DNA from: Marinobacter sp. LV10R510-11A
Lineage (GTDB): Bacteria; Pseudomonadota; Gammaproteobacteria; Pseudomonadales; Oleiphilaceae
Assembly (NCBI RefSeq): GCF_900215155.1
Contig: NZ_LT907980.1
Location: 2,666,001-2,730,000 of the forward strand
DNA length: 64,000 nt
Direction: 5' to 3'
This document shows positions 27,426 to 36,626 of this stretch, one piece after another. Under the pieces are notes generated by a model. That model saw nothing but the letters and a program-made list of their open reading frames with translations, did no database searches and had not been told where the DNA came from. Made by a program: the position numbers and the translations under genes. Each line of letters begins with the position of its first letter. The stretch's first letter is position 1.

Positions 27426-28550
27426 GTGACTGAAACAACAAAACAATTACCTGCCTTGATCGAGAAACAACAACCCGCCCGCCAGATAGTCTGGCCAGTG
27501 TGGGTTATCTCTATTATTGCCCTGATCTGTGTTGCCGTATTGGCCCTTTGGAACTTGCAGCAATGGAACGGCCAGCAGGCCAGCTTGCAGACACTAAAAA
27601 GCCTACAGCAAGACACCGTTCAGCTTGAGAATCTGTACGGCGACCGAGGCAACCAGCAAGGTCAGCGCTTACAATCCCTAGAAGAAAAACTCACCTCCCA
27701 GCGGGAGCTAATTGCCACCCAACAGCGGCAGATAGATCACAACGCCCGCGAACTGCTAGAAGCCGGAAACCGTACCCGCACCGACTGGTTATTGGCCGAG
27801 GCAGAGTATTTGCTGCGCATTGCCAACCAGCGGTTGTTGATCGAGAAAGACATTGGCGGCGCCTTGTCTGCCCTTGAAGCTGCAGACGAAGTACTCACAG
27901 AGTCTGATGACATCGGCGTTTACCCCGTACGGCAGCAGCTGGCCCGGGAAGTCCTGGCGCTTAAAGGCATTGCCAGCGTCGACAGAACCGGCCTTTATCT
28001 CACCCTCGAGGCCGCCATCGATAGCGTTCACCAGCTCACCGACCAAGCGCTCATCAGCAAGCAGGCACCCGGATTTGTGGGCGATTCGCAATCAGACGAT
28101 GCCCCACCCGCCGGCGGCGAGCCAAGCATGCTGGCCAAAGCTTGGCAAACGTTTAAATCCACTCTGATGCAGGTTGTTGTGGTTCGCCGTTTGGACGAAT
28201 CGGTAAAGCCGCTGTTGTCGCCAGACCAGAGCGCCTACGCACGACTGAACCTGCAACTGATGCTAGAAGAAACCGAAATGGCCGTGCTCAGAGGTAATCA
28301 GCCTGTATATGAGCGCGCTCTTGCCAAAGCCCAGGCGGCCGTTGCGGACTGGTACGACAGCAGCAATCCACGGGTAAGCGCACTGTCGAACACCCTGGAT
28401 GAGCTAACCACAAACAACGTCGCCCCAGACCTGCCAGACATTAGTAAATCACTGGATCTACTCAAACAGCGGCTTGCTGGCCGCCTCAGCAAAGACAAGG
28501 GTGCCAAGAGTGACGAAAACACAGAAGCCAACGGAGGCGATGATTCATGA
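27426..28550 (+). CDS. hemX: HemX, uroporphyrinogen-III C-methyltransferase-like membrane protein
   Basis: A 374-residue inner-membrane protein with a single membrane span (about residues 20-42), a periplasmic coiled coil (50-110) and a helical domain with DWLLAEAEYLLRIANQRLLIEKD, the HemX hallmark. Although annotated in many genomes as a uroporphyrinogen methyltransferase, it has no SAM-binding motif, and its role in heme synthesis remains unclear. GTG is the start codon. The stop overlaps hemY by four bases. Confidence 0.9.
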   Translation: MTETTKQLPALIEKQQPARQIVWPVWVISIIALICVAVLALWNLQQWNGQQASLQTLKSLQQDTVQLENLYGDRGNQQGQRLQSLEEKLTSQRELIATQQRQIDHNARELLEAGNRTRTDWLLAEAEYLLRIANQRLLIEKDIGGALSALEAADEVLTESDDIGVYPVRQQLAREVLALKGIASVDRTGLYLTLEAAIDSVHQLTDQALISKQAPGFVGDSQSDDAPPAGGEPSMLAKAWQTFKSTLMQVVVVRRLDESVKPLLSPDQSAYARLNLQLMLEETEMAVLRGNQPVYERALAKAQAAVADWYDSSNPRVSALSNTLDELTTNNVAPDLPDISKSLDLLKQRLAGRLSKDKGAKSDENTEANGGDDS

Positions 28551-29788
28551 TTCGCCTGCTTCTGATCGTTCTGTTTGCCCTGTTAATCGGCACCGGGCTT
28601 TCTCTGGGGCTGCAATACGACCTGGGTTACATTCGCATCAGCCTGGGCAACTACCTGCTTGAGACCAATTTCTGGGTTGGCCTTGCCCTGCTGATAGCGG
28701 TTGTCGCGTTGATTGTTTTAACCATCAACCTGTTCCGCCGCATGCGGCACGGCAGCGGGCTGATAGCCGGCTGGGTGTCCAGAAGCAAAGAACGTCGGGC
28801 ACGACGTCGCACCACTCAAGGCCTGCTGGCGCTGGCAGAAGGCAACTGGCCAAGGGCCCACAAGATGCTTACCTCGGCCGCAAGTCACGCAGACACGCCA
28901 CTTATCAACTATCTGGCGGCAGCCCAGGCAGCCTTCGAGTGCGGTGATCACGAAGCTGAGGATGAGTTGCTAAGGAAGGCGTTTGAAAGCACACCAGGGT
29001 CCGATATGGCTGTAGGCATTACCCAGGCCCAGCTTCAGCTTGCGGGCAACCGCTTGGAACAAGCCCTCGCCACTCTGGTGCGTTTGCGCAAGCAGTCTCC
29101 GCACCACCCCTTTGTGCTCAAGCTACTCAAAAACACTTACCTTCGTCTTGAAGACTGGCGCGAGCTGTCGAAGTTGCTGCCGGAGCTGCGCAAGCGCAAT
29201 GTGCTGCCAGAATCAGAGTTGGGAGAGCTTGAGCGGCAGGTATGGCATAACCTTTTGGAGCGGGCCGCTGAAGACTGCAGGCGCCAGCAAAAGGAGAACC
29301 CGAACACGTCTTTGGAACCACTCACTCGCCTTTGGGATGAGCTCCCGGGGTTTCTGCGCAAAGACGAGAAAACCATCGGGAATTATGCGCGGTTGCTGGC
29401 AGATCTTGGGGACGAAGTCCAGACCGAAACCCTGCTGCGCAAGGTTCTGCACAATCACTGGAGCGATGATCTGGTCAATGTATATGGCCGGATAGAAGGC
29501 CGCAAACCAGACGAGCAGCTGCTTACCGCCGAACAGTGGTTAAAAGACCGACCTAACAATGCGGAATTGCTACTGGCACTTGGTCGGCTGAGCCTACGCA
29601 ATGAATTGTGGGGCAAGGCCCGGGAATATTTCGAGACCAGCTTGAAGTTACGCCGTAGCCGGGAGGCTCTGTCAGAGCTGAGCCGCTTGACCGCTCACAT
29701 GGGCGACGAAGAAGTGAGCATCAAGCTTATGATGAAGGGGCTGGCAAAAGATAATGGGCTGCCAGAACTGCCCATGCCAAAAGCCTGA
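28547..29788 (+). CDS. hemY: HemY, TPR-containing membrane protein
   Basis: A 413-residue protein with two N-terminal membrane spans (about 2-22 and 39-61) and a long helical TPR-like part with ALAEGNWPRAHKML, the HemY_N signature. Despite its name it is not protoporphyrinogen oxidase; it is the conserved companion of HemX in the gammaproteobacterial hem cluster, thought to take part in late heme steps or porphyrin handling. Ends just before a near-perfect bidirectional terminator. Confidence 0.9.
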   Translation: MIRLLLIVLFALLIGTGLSLGLQYDLGYIRISLGNYLLETNFWVGLALLIAVVALIVLTINLFRRMRHGSGLIAGWVSRSKERRARRRTTQGLLALAEGNWPRAHKMLTSAASHADTPLINYLAAAQAAFECGDHEAEDELLRKAFESTPGSDMAVGITQAQLQLAGNRLEQALATLVRLRKQSPHHPFVLKLLKNTYLRLEDWRELSKLLPELRKRNVLPESELGELERQVWHNLLERAAEDCRRQQKENPNTSLEPLTRLWDELPGFLRKDEKTIGNYARLLADLGDEVQTETLLRKVLHNHWSDDLVNVYGRIEGRKPDEQLLTAEQWLKDRPNNAELLLALGRLSLRNELWGKAREYFETSLKLRRSREALSELSRLTAHMGDEEVSIKLMMKGLAKDNGLPELPMPKA

Positions 29789-29792
29789 CAGA

Positions 29793-29834
29793 ACAACAAA
29801 GGAGTCAGAACGGGCGCTCTGACACCTTTGTTGT
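29793..29834. terminator. Bidirectional terminator between hemY and the reductase gene
   Basis: A 42-base near-palindrome: ACAACAAAGG (29793-29802) pairs with CCTTTGTTGT (29825-29834), with an A-A mismatch and then GTCAGA/TCTGAC around an eight-base loop. It lies between convergent genes and can serve both; there is no long T run. Confidence 0.7.
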
Positions 29835-29835
29835 C

Positions 29836-30840
29836 TTAGTTCCGGGGTGCATACTCCAACACATCGGACAAAAAACTCTCAGGCGGCAGCCCGGCTTCCA
29901 CCAAGGCGTCCATCAATGCGTAGACCATCGCCGGTGAGCCGCTGGCGTGCACTTCTACGTTATTCCAGTCCATGCCAGATGCCAGCACAGCGCGCACCAG
30001 TTGATCGTGATGCCCGCCCCAGTCGCTATCCTCATCATCGCCGACCACCGGCTGAAATGTGAACCCTGACCAGTCTTGCTCCCACTGGCGAGCCATGGAT
30101 CTCAAGTACATGTCTTCATGGCGGCGCACGCCCCAGAACAACTTCACTGGCTGAGCAAAGGATGTACTGCGTAAATAATCCACCAAGCTTTTCATCGGCG
30201 CGAAGCCGGTACCTGCTGCAACCAGCAACAACGGCTTCTCGGGAGTGGAGGCAAGACACGCTTTTCCGTGGGGCATTTCGAGACTGACTGTCTCACCGGA
30301 GGTCAGCGCATCTATGACCTTTTGCGCTGACACCCACTCGGGAGAAGCCTGAACATGCAGTTCAATGTGTGGCTCTGCCGGGCTGCTGGCAATGGAAAAA
30401 TAACAGGGTTCGGCATCTGGCAAGTTGACCGATAAATATTGGCCCGCATGAAAAGACAGCTCCCGCCGCCGCGGCAACTGAAGCTCAACCCGATACACAT
30501 CGTGGTTCATAGAGCGCACATCCACGACGTTTGCCTGAAACTTTCGGGGCTGGTTCTTTCCTGCTGCCATAACGGCGCTAATCTCCAGTTCAAGATGGTC
30601 GAGCGCGATGGTTCTGCACATCATCAGCCGCGCGCCAATCGGAATCGTCTGTTGGTTTCGGGTATTTAGAGCTGAGCCGCTAAGCAGCCGCGCCTCGCAG
30701 AGTTCGCATACGCCGTTTTTGCAAGCGAACGGAACGGCAACACCTGCGCTGGCAGCAGCGCTCAGCAAATTACTGTCGGCGACTGCTGCGAAACGAACCC
30801 CGGATGGCTCAAGATCTATGTGCCACGCCTTAATGTTCAT
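29836..30840 (-). CDS. Ferredoxin-type flavin reductase (2Fe-2S/FAD/NAD(P)H)
   Basis: A 334-residue electron-transfer reductase. Residues 1-85 form a plant-type 2Fe-2S ferredoxin domain with CKNGVCELC and a fourth Cys in MMCRT. The FAD-binding part (about 95-195) follows with FSIASSP, and the NAD(P)-binding part (about 200-330) has LLVAAGTGFAPMKSLV. This is the phenol hydroxylase reductase / CDP-6-deoxyglucoseen reductase type. It starts one base after ubiD; ATG 30870 would extend it by ten residues into ubiD. A role as electron donor to a ubiquinone-pathway hydroxylase is possible but not shown. Confidence 0.82.
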   Translation of the reverse strand: MNIKAWHIDLEPSGVRFAAVADSNLLSAAASAGVAVPFACKNGVCELCEARLLSGSALNTRNQQTIPIGARLMMCRTIALDHLELEISAVMAAGKNQPRKFQANVVDVRSMNHDVYRVELQLPRRRELSFHAGQYLSVNLPDAEPCYFSIASSPAEPHIELHVQASPEWVSAQKVIDALTSGETVSLEMPHGKACLASTPEKPLLLVAAGTGFAPMKSLVDYLRSTSFAQPVKLFWGVRRHEDMYLRSMARQWEQDWSGFTFQPVVGDDEDSDWGGHHDQLVRAVLASGMDWNNVEVHASGSPAMVYALMDALVEAGLPPESFLSDVLEYAPRN

Positions 30841-30841
30841 A

Positions 30842-32329
30842 TTAATCGGGGCGGGCAGGCGGATTTTCAATCCCCAGGCTATCCCAGAGCTCGTCTACCC
30901 GCTGTTTTACCGCATCGGTCATGGCAATGGGCTCGCCCCACTCTCGGTTTGTTTCGCCCGGCCATTTATTGGTGGCGTCCATTCCCATTTTAGAGCCCAG
31001 GCCCGACACAGGCGAGGCAAAGTCCAGATAATCAATAGGCGTGTTTTCTATCAGAACAGTGTCGCGCGCAGGATCCATCCGGGTGGTAATGGCCCAGATC
31101 ACATCTTCCCAATTACGGGCATCCACATCGTCATCGGTCACAATCACGAACTTGGTGTACATAAACTGCCGTAAAAACGACCATACACCCATCATCACCC
31201 GCTTGGCATGGCCTGGGTACTGCTTCTTCATGGTCACCACTGCAAGGCGGTAAGAGCAGCCTTCCGGCGGTAAGTAAAAATCTACAATTTCGGGGAATTG
31301 CTTCTGCAATATGGGAATGAACACTTCGTTCAGTGCCACACCCAGAATAGCTGGCTCATCGGGCGGGCGGCCAGTATAGGTGCTGTGATAAATCGGATTT
31401 TTGCGGTGAGTAATCCGCTCAACGGTGAACACCGGGAACTCGCCCACTTCGTTGTAGTAACCGGTGTGATCTCCAAACGGGCCCTCGGGCGCGTGATCGT
31501 CTGGGTAGATAAAGCCTTCCAGTACAATCTCAGCGCTGGCAGGCACCTGCAGATCACTGAGGCCAGCCTGCACCAGCTCGGTACGACTGCCTCGGAGCAA
31601 GCCTGCAAATGCGTACTCGGACAGCGAATCGGGCACCGGCGTCACAGCACCCAGAATGGTGGCCGGATCTGCACCCAGGGCAACCGCTACCGGGTAAGGT
31701 TTACCAGGATTCTCTTTCTGAAACTCCTGAAAATCCAACGCCCCGCCCCGGTGACTTAGCCAGCGCATAATCAAGCGGTTACGACCAATCACCTGCTGCC
31801 GATAAATACCAAGGTTTTGCCGTTCTTTGTGGGGGCCACGGGTAATCACCAGCGGCCAGGTAACCAGCGGCCCTGCATCGCCGGGCCAGCAGTGCTGTAC
31901 AGGAATTTGATAAAGGTCGACCTTATCTTTTTCGATGACCACTTCTTGGCAGGGAGCAGATCGGAGCACTTTTGGGCTCATGCGCATGACTTGCCGGAGC
32001 AGCGGCAGTTTTTCGATAGCGTCTTTGAAGCCTTTCGGGGGATCCGGTTCTTTAAGATAGGCCAGCAGTTTGCCGACTTCCCGAAGCGCGGTCACATTCT
32101 CCTGCCCCATGCCCAAGGCCACTCTTTTGGTTGTACCAAAGAGGTTGGCGAGCACCGGCATGTCGTAGCCTTTGGGGTTTTCGAACAACAACGCAGGCCC
32201 ACCTGCCCGCAGCGTGCGGTCGCAAATTTCGGTCATTTCCAGATGAGTGTCTACTTCAACGGAGATACGCTTCAGCTCGCCCAGTTTCTCCAACTGGTCG
32301 ATGAAATCCCGCAGGTCGTTGTATTTCAT
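30842..32329 (-). CDS. ubiD: 4-hydroxy-3-polyprenylbenzoate decarboxylase UbiD
   Basis: Removes the carboxyl group of polyprenyl-4-hydroxybenzoate in ubiquinone synthesis, using prenylated FMN made by UbiX. The 495-residue chain is full length, with family segments [38 protein letters not shown] and the active-site loop around [15 protein letters not shown]. It lies downstream of rho, with a long palindrome in the 148-base gap between them. Confidence 0.96.
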   Translation of the reverse strand: MKYNDLRDFIDQLEKLGELKRISVEVDTHLEMTEICDRTLRAGGPALLFENPKGYDMPVLANLFGTTKRVALGMGQENVTALREVGKLLAYLKEPDPPKGFKDAIEKLPLLRQVMRMSPKVLRSAPCQEVVIEKDKVDLYQIPVQHCWPGDAGPLVTWPLVITRGPHKERQNLGIYRQQVIGRNRLIMRWLSHRGGALDFQEFQKENPGKPYPVAVALGADPATILGAVTPVPDSLSEYAFAGLLRGSRTELVQAGLSDLQVPASAEIVLEGFIYPDDHAPEGPFGDHTGYYNEVGEFPVFTVERITHRKNPIYHSTYTGRPPDEPAILGVALNEVFIPILQKQFPEIVDFYLPPEGCSYRLAVVTMKKQYPGHAKRVMMGVWSFLRQFMYTKFVIVTDDDVDARNWEDVIWAITTRMDPARDTVLIENTPIDYLDFASPVSGLGSKMGMDATNKWPGETNREWGEPIAMTDAVKQRVDELWDSLGIENPPARPD

Positions 32330-32410
32330 CTTAGGCTCCGGTTAGTCCCGGCGATATACGTGGGTTCAGAGAGATTGGTTCTGACTGAACGCCAGAACAG
32401 GATGTGATCG

Positions 32411-32441
32411 ACATTACCGGGGAAGGCTTCCCCGGTAATGT
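32411..32441. terminator. Long perfect hairpin between rho and ubiD
   Basis: ACATTACCGGGGAA pairs with TTCCCCGGTAATGT around a three-base GGC loop (14 base pairs, 32411-32424 with 32428-32441). No T run follows on the minus strand, so it may be an attenuator, a mRNA end protector or a protein site and not a classical terminator. Confidence 0.5.
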
Positions 32442-32477
32442 CAGCCCTCGAAGGCAAAGGGCGCTAATACACCCGTC

Positions 32478-33740
32478 TTAACGACGCTTCATTGCCTGGA
32501 AAAATTCGTCGTTGGTCTTAGTGTCTTTAAGCTTGTCCAGCAAGAACTCAATGGCGGCGGAATCGTCGTCCATGGAGTGCAGCAGCTTGCGCAGTATCCA
32601 AACCTTTTGGATGTCGGCTTCATTCATCAGCAAGTCTTCACGGCGGGTGCCGGAGCTGCGGATATTGATGGCCGGGTAGATGCGCTTCTCTGCGATCTTC
32701 CGATCCAGGTGAATCTCCATGTTACCCGTGCCCTTGAACTCCTCGTAGATCACTTCGTCCATTTTGGAACCCGTGTTCACCAGAGCCGTCGCAACGATCG
32801 TCAGGCTGCCACCCTCTTCTACATTACGGGCTGCACCGAAGAAACGCTTGGGCTTTTCCAGAGCGTGGGCGTCGACGCCACCGGTCAACACCTTGCCAGA
32901 GGAAGGAATCACTGTGTTATAGGCACGAGCCAGCCGGGTGATGGAATCCAGCAGGATAACCACGTCTTTTTTGTGTTCAACCAAGCGCTTGGCTTTTTCG
33001 ATAACCATTTCCGCTACTTGAACGTGACGTGCAGGCGGCTCATCAAAAGTTGAAGCAATCACTTCGCCGCGCACCGTGCGCTGCATTTCAGTCACTTCCT
33101 CCGGCCGCTCATCAATCAACAGCACCATGATGTGGCATTCCGGATGATTGCGAGCGATGGACTGGGCAATGCTCTGCATCAGTATGGTTTTACCGGCCTT
33201 GGGTGGCGATACAATCAGACCACGCTGGCCTTTACCGATCGGGGCCACCAGATCCAACACCCGGGATGAAAGATCCTCGGTGCTTCCGTTACCGGTTTCC
33301 AGCTGCATACGCTCATCGGGAAACAGCGGTGTCAGGTTTTCAAACAGGATCTTGTTGCGGGCGTTGTCCGGCTTATCAAAGTTAATCTCGTTAACTTTCA
33401 ACAGGGCAAAGTAACGCTCACCGTCTTTAGGCGGGCGAATTTTGCCCGCAACGGTATCGCCGGTACGCAGGTTGAAGCGACGGATCTGGCTGGGAGAGAC
33501 ATAAATATCGTCTGGCCCCGCCAAGTAGGAGGCGTCGGCAGAGCGGAGGAAGCCGAAGCCATCCTGTAGAATCTCCAGTACGCCATCGCTATGAATGTCT
33601 TCGCCGCTTTTCGCATGCTTTTTCAGGATGGTAAAAATGACATCCTGTTTGCGAGAGCGCGCTAGGTTATCGAGGCCCATTTCTTGCGCGATTTCGAGCA
33701 ATTCGGGCATGGAATTCTGCTTAAGTTCGGTAAGATTCAT
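32478..33740 (-). CDS. rho: Transcription termination factor Rho
   Basis: A 420-residue hexameric RNA helicase that ends transcription. The N-terminal RNA-binding domain (residues 1-130) contains [21 protein letters not shown]; the ATPase part has Walker A SPPKAGKT near 178-185, [10 protein letters not shown] and the Q-loop/R-loop segments [20 protein letters not shown]. Length is standard. The promoter lies about 200 bases upstream, leaving a long leader, in keeping with Rho's self-limiting regulation in other bacteria. Confidence 0.98.
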   Translation of the reverse strand: MNLTELKQNSMPELLEIAQEMGLDNLARSRKQDVIFTILKKHAKSGEDIHSDGVLEILQDGFGFLRSADASYLAGPDDIYVSPSQIRRFNLRTGDTVAGKIRPPKDGERYFALLKVNEINFDKPDNARNKILFENLTPLFPDERMQLETGNGSTEDLSSRVLDLVAPIGKGQRGLIVSPPKAGKTILMQSIAQSIARNHPECHIMVLLIDERPEEVTEMQRTVRGEVIASTFDEPPARHVQVAEMVIEKAKRLVEHKKDVVILLDSITRLARAYNTVIPSSGKVLTGGVDAHALEKPKRFFGAARNVEEGGSLTIVATALVNTGSKMDEVIYEEFKGTGNMEIHLDRKIAEKRIYPAINIRSSGTRREDLLMNEADIQKVWILRKLLHSMDDDSAAIEFLLDKLKDTKTNDEFFQAMKRR

Positions 33741-34102
33741 AAGTTATTAGATTGTCAGGAATGGAAGTAAACGGATATTGGGATAACGGGGGTGCCTCTG
33801 AACATATTCTTAAAATCGTTGTCAAAACAGATGCTGGCCGATGAAGCAACCGGTGCGGATGATATCCGGAATAAAAACTGAAGTCAGCAGAGTGGGAACA
33901 ACCGTTCGTAGGGCAGGACTGATAATCTGCTACCTTGCTGGCCAATGTCAAGTGTATAAGCCAAATTAACATCAATGTTGCGACCAAATGGTCGTCTCAC
34001 AGGGCTAGAGGCCTCCCCCTGATGGGTTACTCCCTTCCATTTTTGGCGGCTCATGGGGATACTGGCAGGCATACTTTAACGTGATTTTCGGAGCCTATTT
34101 CC
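33741..34102. other. 362-base gene-free gap between rho and moaB
   Basis: Divergent intergenic region. On the minus side it holds a likely rho promoter and a leader of roughly 170-180 bases. Frames of 60-90 codons on the minus strand have no ribosome site or family resemblance. On the plus side CGGAG nine bases before the moaB ATG is the only clear signal; I could not fix a moaB promoter or a molybdenum-cofactor riboswitch. Confidence 0.6.
33922..33951 (-). promoter_or_regulatory. Probable sigma-70 promoter of rho
   Basis: TTGACA at 33951-33946 and GATTAT at 33927-33922 on the minus strand with 18 bases between them. The -35 box matches consensus exactly. It would give a leader of about 175 bases before the rho start. 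Confidence 0.55.
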
Positions 34103-34675
34103 ATGAGTAGTGAACGCACCGCTGAACTTAGACCTCTCAACATCGCGATTTTAACGATCTCCGATAGCCGTGGGCCAGAGGAAGATTCCTCCGGTCAGTT
34201 TCTTGAGGACAGCGTAATAGAAGCTGGGCATCAGCTGATTTCTCGACGCATCCTGCCAGACGATGTGTACCTAGTGCGCGCGGCTATGTCTTCGTGGATT
34301 GCGGAGCCGGATGTTCATGTGGTGATCATCACCGGCGGCACCGGCTTTCACGAGCGTGATAGCACGCCAGAGGCCGTTTGGCCTTTGCTAGACAAGACCA
34401 TTGAAGGCTTTGGCGAAGAGTTTCGGCGCATCTCAGCGTCAGAAATCGGTACCTCCACAATTCAGTCCAGAGCCTTTGGCGGTCTTGCCAATCATACGGC
34501 GATTTTTTGCCTGCCTGGCTCCACCGGTGCATGTCGAACCGGTTGGAATGGCATTCTGAATACACAGCTCGACAGCCGCCACGGCCCCTGCAACTTCTCA
34601 GCGCTTGTTGGCCGCAAGCCGGCACGCGCGGTTGAGCGCCTTCAGCAGGTGATAGGGTCACACGCCGCTCGCTAA
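34103..34675 (+). CDS. moaB: Molybdenum cofactor biosynthesis protein MoaB (MogA-like)
   Basis: A 190-residue protein of the MoaB/MogA family that binds molybdopterin and, in the MogA case, adenylates it. The motifs ILTISDSRGPEEDSSG, IITGGTGFHERDSTPEA and FCLPGSTGACRTGW are all present. It heads a four-gene plus-strand cluster (moaB-moeA-moaD-moaE). The C-terminus is a little longer than E. coli MoaB. Confidence 0.93.
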   Translation: MSSERTAELRPLNIAILTISDSRGPEEDSSGQFLEDSVIEAGHQLISRRILPDDVYLVRAAMSSWIAEPDVHVVIITGGTGFHERDSTPEAVWPLLDKTIEGFGEEFRRISASEIGTSTIQSRAFGGLANHTAIFCLPGSTGACRTGWNGILNTQLDSRHGPCNFSALVGRKPARAVERLQQVIGSHAAR

Positions 34676-34698
34676 TTCAGAATACGGAGACACACATC

Positions 34699-35910
34699 AT
34701 GGCTGCCAATCTGACGCCAGTAGAAGACGCCATTGCCCACCTGCTAAGCAAAGCGCCGGTGATAACGAACACGCTGCTTTTGCCACTCACTGAATGCCTT
34801 GGCCGGGTACTGGCACAGGATTATCAGGTTCCGGCGGATGTTCCGCCAGCGGATAACAGTGCGGTAGATGGCTACGCTCTGCGCGCAGAGGATTACGCGC
34901 CGGGTCGGCCGCTGATTGTCTCTGACCGCATCCCGGCTGGTTCGGCCCCAAGCCCCCTAAAGCCCGGTACCGCCGCTCGCATTTTCACCGGCTCTGAGGT
35001 TCCTGCTGGCGCCGACACGGTGATCATGCAGGAGCGAGTTGATGTTACGGATAACGGCATCCTGATTAACGCCGAGGTGAAAGCCGACCAGAATATTCGC
35101 CGGCGCGGTCAGGACCTTGCTGAGGGCAGCCTGGCATTGGAAAAAGGTACGAAAATCCGGTCTCAAGAGATGGGCCTTCTGGCGTCTATGGGCGTGGCGA
35201 ACGTTACAGTCATAAAAAAGCTTCGGGTTGCGATTCTGTCGACCGGCGACGAGTTGGTAGACCCAGGAACACCCCTGAAGCCAGGCCAAATTTACAACAC
35301 CAACCGTTTTACTCTGCTCGGCCTGTTGGCAGAGGCTGGCTGTGACGTGGTGCTGTGTGAAACCTTGCGCGACACCCGGTCGATTACCCGGGAAACCCTC
35401 GAGCGTGCCGCAGCACAGGCGGATTTAATTATCACCAGCGGCGGCGTTTCCGTGGGTGAGGAAGACCATGTGCGGGCGGTGCTGGAAGAATCCGGCGAGC
35501 TGTCGCTTTGGCGCATGGCAATCAAACCCGGTAAGCCGTTGGCGTTCGGATCGATCAAGGGCACGCCGGTACTGGGCTTGCCTGGCAATCCGGCTGCGGT
35601 GCTGGTCACTTTTCTGATCGTGGGCATGCCTTACATTCGCACCTGCCAGGGCCGCCTGCAGATTCACCCTGTGGGCCAGCAGGTGCCCGCTGCATTTAAC
35701 GTTACCTCGCCTTCGGTGCGCAGGGAATTTATCCGCGCGCGCACCAAATCTTTTAATGGCGAGACTCAGGTTAGCGCTTATCCGAACCAGAGCTCTGGTG
35801 TGCTGAGCTCTGCCTGCTGGGCCGGCGGCCTGGCGGTCGTGCCGGAGCACGCCATGGTTGCAGAGGGCAGCCTGCTGACCTATTACCCATTTACTGAGTT
35901 ATTGAGCTGA
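34699..35910 (+). CDS. moeA: Molybdopterin molybdotransferase MoeA
   Basis: Inserts molybdate into adenylated molybdopterin. The 403-residue protein has the family's D-N-S-A-V-D-G-Y-A segment (PPADNSAVDGYALRAEDY), GSEVPAGADTVIMQE, a central MoCF-binding domain with LSTGDEL and TSGGVSVGEEDHV, and LGLPGNPAAVLVTF. It is separated by 23 bases from moaB and by one base from moaD. Confidence 0.96.
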   Translation: MAANLTPVEDAIAHLLSKAPVITNTLLLPLTECLGRVLAQDYQVPADVPPADNSAVDGYALRAEDYAPGRPLIVSDRIPAGSAPSPLKPGTAARIFTGSEVPAGADTVIMQERVDVTDNGILINAEVKADQNIRRRGQDLAEGSLALEKGTKIRSQEMGLLASMGVANVTVIKKLRVAILSTGDELVDPGTPLKPGQIYNTNRFTLLGLLAEAGCDVVLCETLRDTRSITRETLERAAAQADLIITSGGVSVGEEDHVRAVLEESGELSLWRMAIKPGKPLAFGSIKGTPVLGLPGNPAAVLVTFLIVGMPYIRTCQGRLQIHPVGQQVPAAFNVTSPSVRREFIRARTKSFNGETQVSAYPNQSSGVLSSACWAGGLAVVPEHAMVAEGSLLTYYPFTELLS

Positions 35911-35911
35911 T

Positions 35912-36172
35912 ATGACTGACCAAACCGTGACCGTCCGTTTTTTTGCCCGCCTCCGGGAGGAGCTGGACACAGAGCAACTCACGCTGCCGGTAGATAAAGA
36001 TCAGACGGCCGGCGATCTGCTTGCCGCTCTCGCATGCCGCGGTGGCCCATGGGCGCAACTGCAGGGCAGCCAACCGGTGATGATTTCGATTAATCAGGCC
36101 ATGGCAAAACCTGGGGCGTCTGTTAAAGCCGGGGATGAAGTGGCTTTTTTCCCGCCGGTAACCGGGGGTTAA
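35912..36172 (+). CDS. moaD: Molybdopterin synthase small subunit MoaD
   Basis: An 86-residue ubiquitin-like sulfur carrier ending in GG (PPVTGG), the terminus that is thiocarboxylated. It pairs with MoaE to form molybdopterin synthase, which puts the two dithiolene sulfurs into the precursor cPMP. The moaE gene begins one base after its stop. Confidence 0.93.
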   Translation: MTDQTVTVRFFARLREELDTEQLTLPVDKDQTAGDLLAALACRGGPWAQLQGSQPVMISINQAMAKPGASVKAGDEVAFFPPVTGG

Positions 36173-36173
36173 G

Positions 36174-36623
36174 ATGATTAGTATTCAAACTGAAGATTTT
36201 GATGCGGGCGCTGAATATACAGCCCTGCGGGACAGCGGTGCGGGCACAGGTGCAATTGCTACGTTTACGGGCCTGGTGCGGGACAGCGGCGATACCCAAG
36301 GCGTGTCTGGGTTGTTTCTGGAGCATTATCCGGGGATGACGGAGCAGGTGATTGCGGGGCTTATTGAGGAAGCTTCGCGGCGCTGGGATGTACGTAAGGC
36401 GCGGGTGATTCATCGGGTTGGCAGGCTGTTGCTGCAGGAGCAGATTGTGTTTGTGGGCGTTTGCAGTGGCCACCGGGGCGACGCGTTTGCGGCTTGCGAG
36501 TTCATTATGGACGCTTTGAAGGCGTCTGCGCCGTTTTGGAAGAAGGAGCTTTCTGATAACGGGGAGCATTGGGTGGCGCAGAAGGCTTCTGATGTTGCCC
36601 GTGGTGAGGCTTGGGACGAGTAA
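36174..36623 (+). CDS. moaE: Molybdopterin synthase large subunit MoaE
   Basis: A 149-residue catalytic subunit with the family motifs GAIATFTGLVRD, LEHYPGMTE, HRVGRL and KASAPFWKKE, which supplies active-site lysines. Forms a heterotetramer with MoaD. The genes for the earlier step, moaA and moaC, are not in the window. Its stop is three bases from the end of the convergent mobA. Confidence 0.95.
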   Translation: MISIQTEDFDAGAEYTALRDSGAGTGAIATFTGLVRDSGDTQGVSGLFLEHYPGMTEQVIAGLIEEASRRWDVRKARVIHRVGRLLLQEQIVFVGVCSGHRGDAFAACEFIMDALKASAPFWKKELSDNGEHWVAQKASDVARGEAWDE

Positions 36624-36626
36624 CGT

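Noticed and set aside
33721..34072. Minus-strand frames of 62 and 88 codons upstream of rho
   Set aside because: They start upstream of or inside the likely promoter, lack ribosome sites and look like chance frames; not proposed as a rho leader peptide.
33960..34102. A molybdenum cofactor riboswitch before moaB
   Set aside because: I could not build the expected multi-stem fold with its conserved loops; only short stems are seen.
34103..36623. A recently acquired mobile island carrying the molybdenum genes
   Set aside because: No integrase, direct repeats, tRNA or IS remains flank it; the displacement of trxA from rho is noted as synteny change only.
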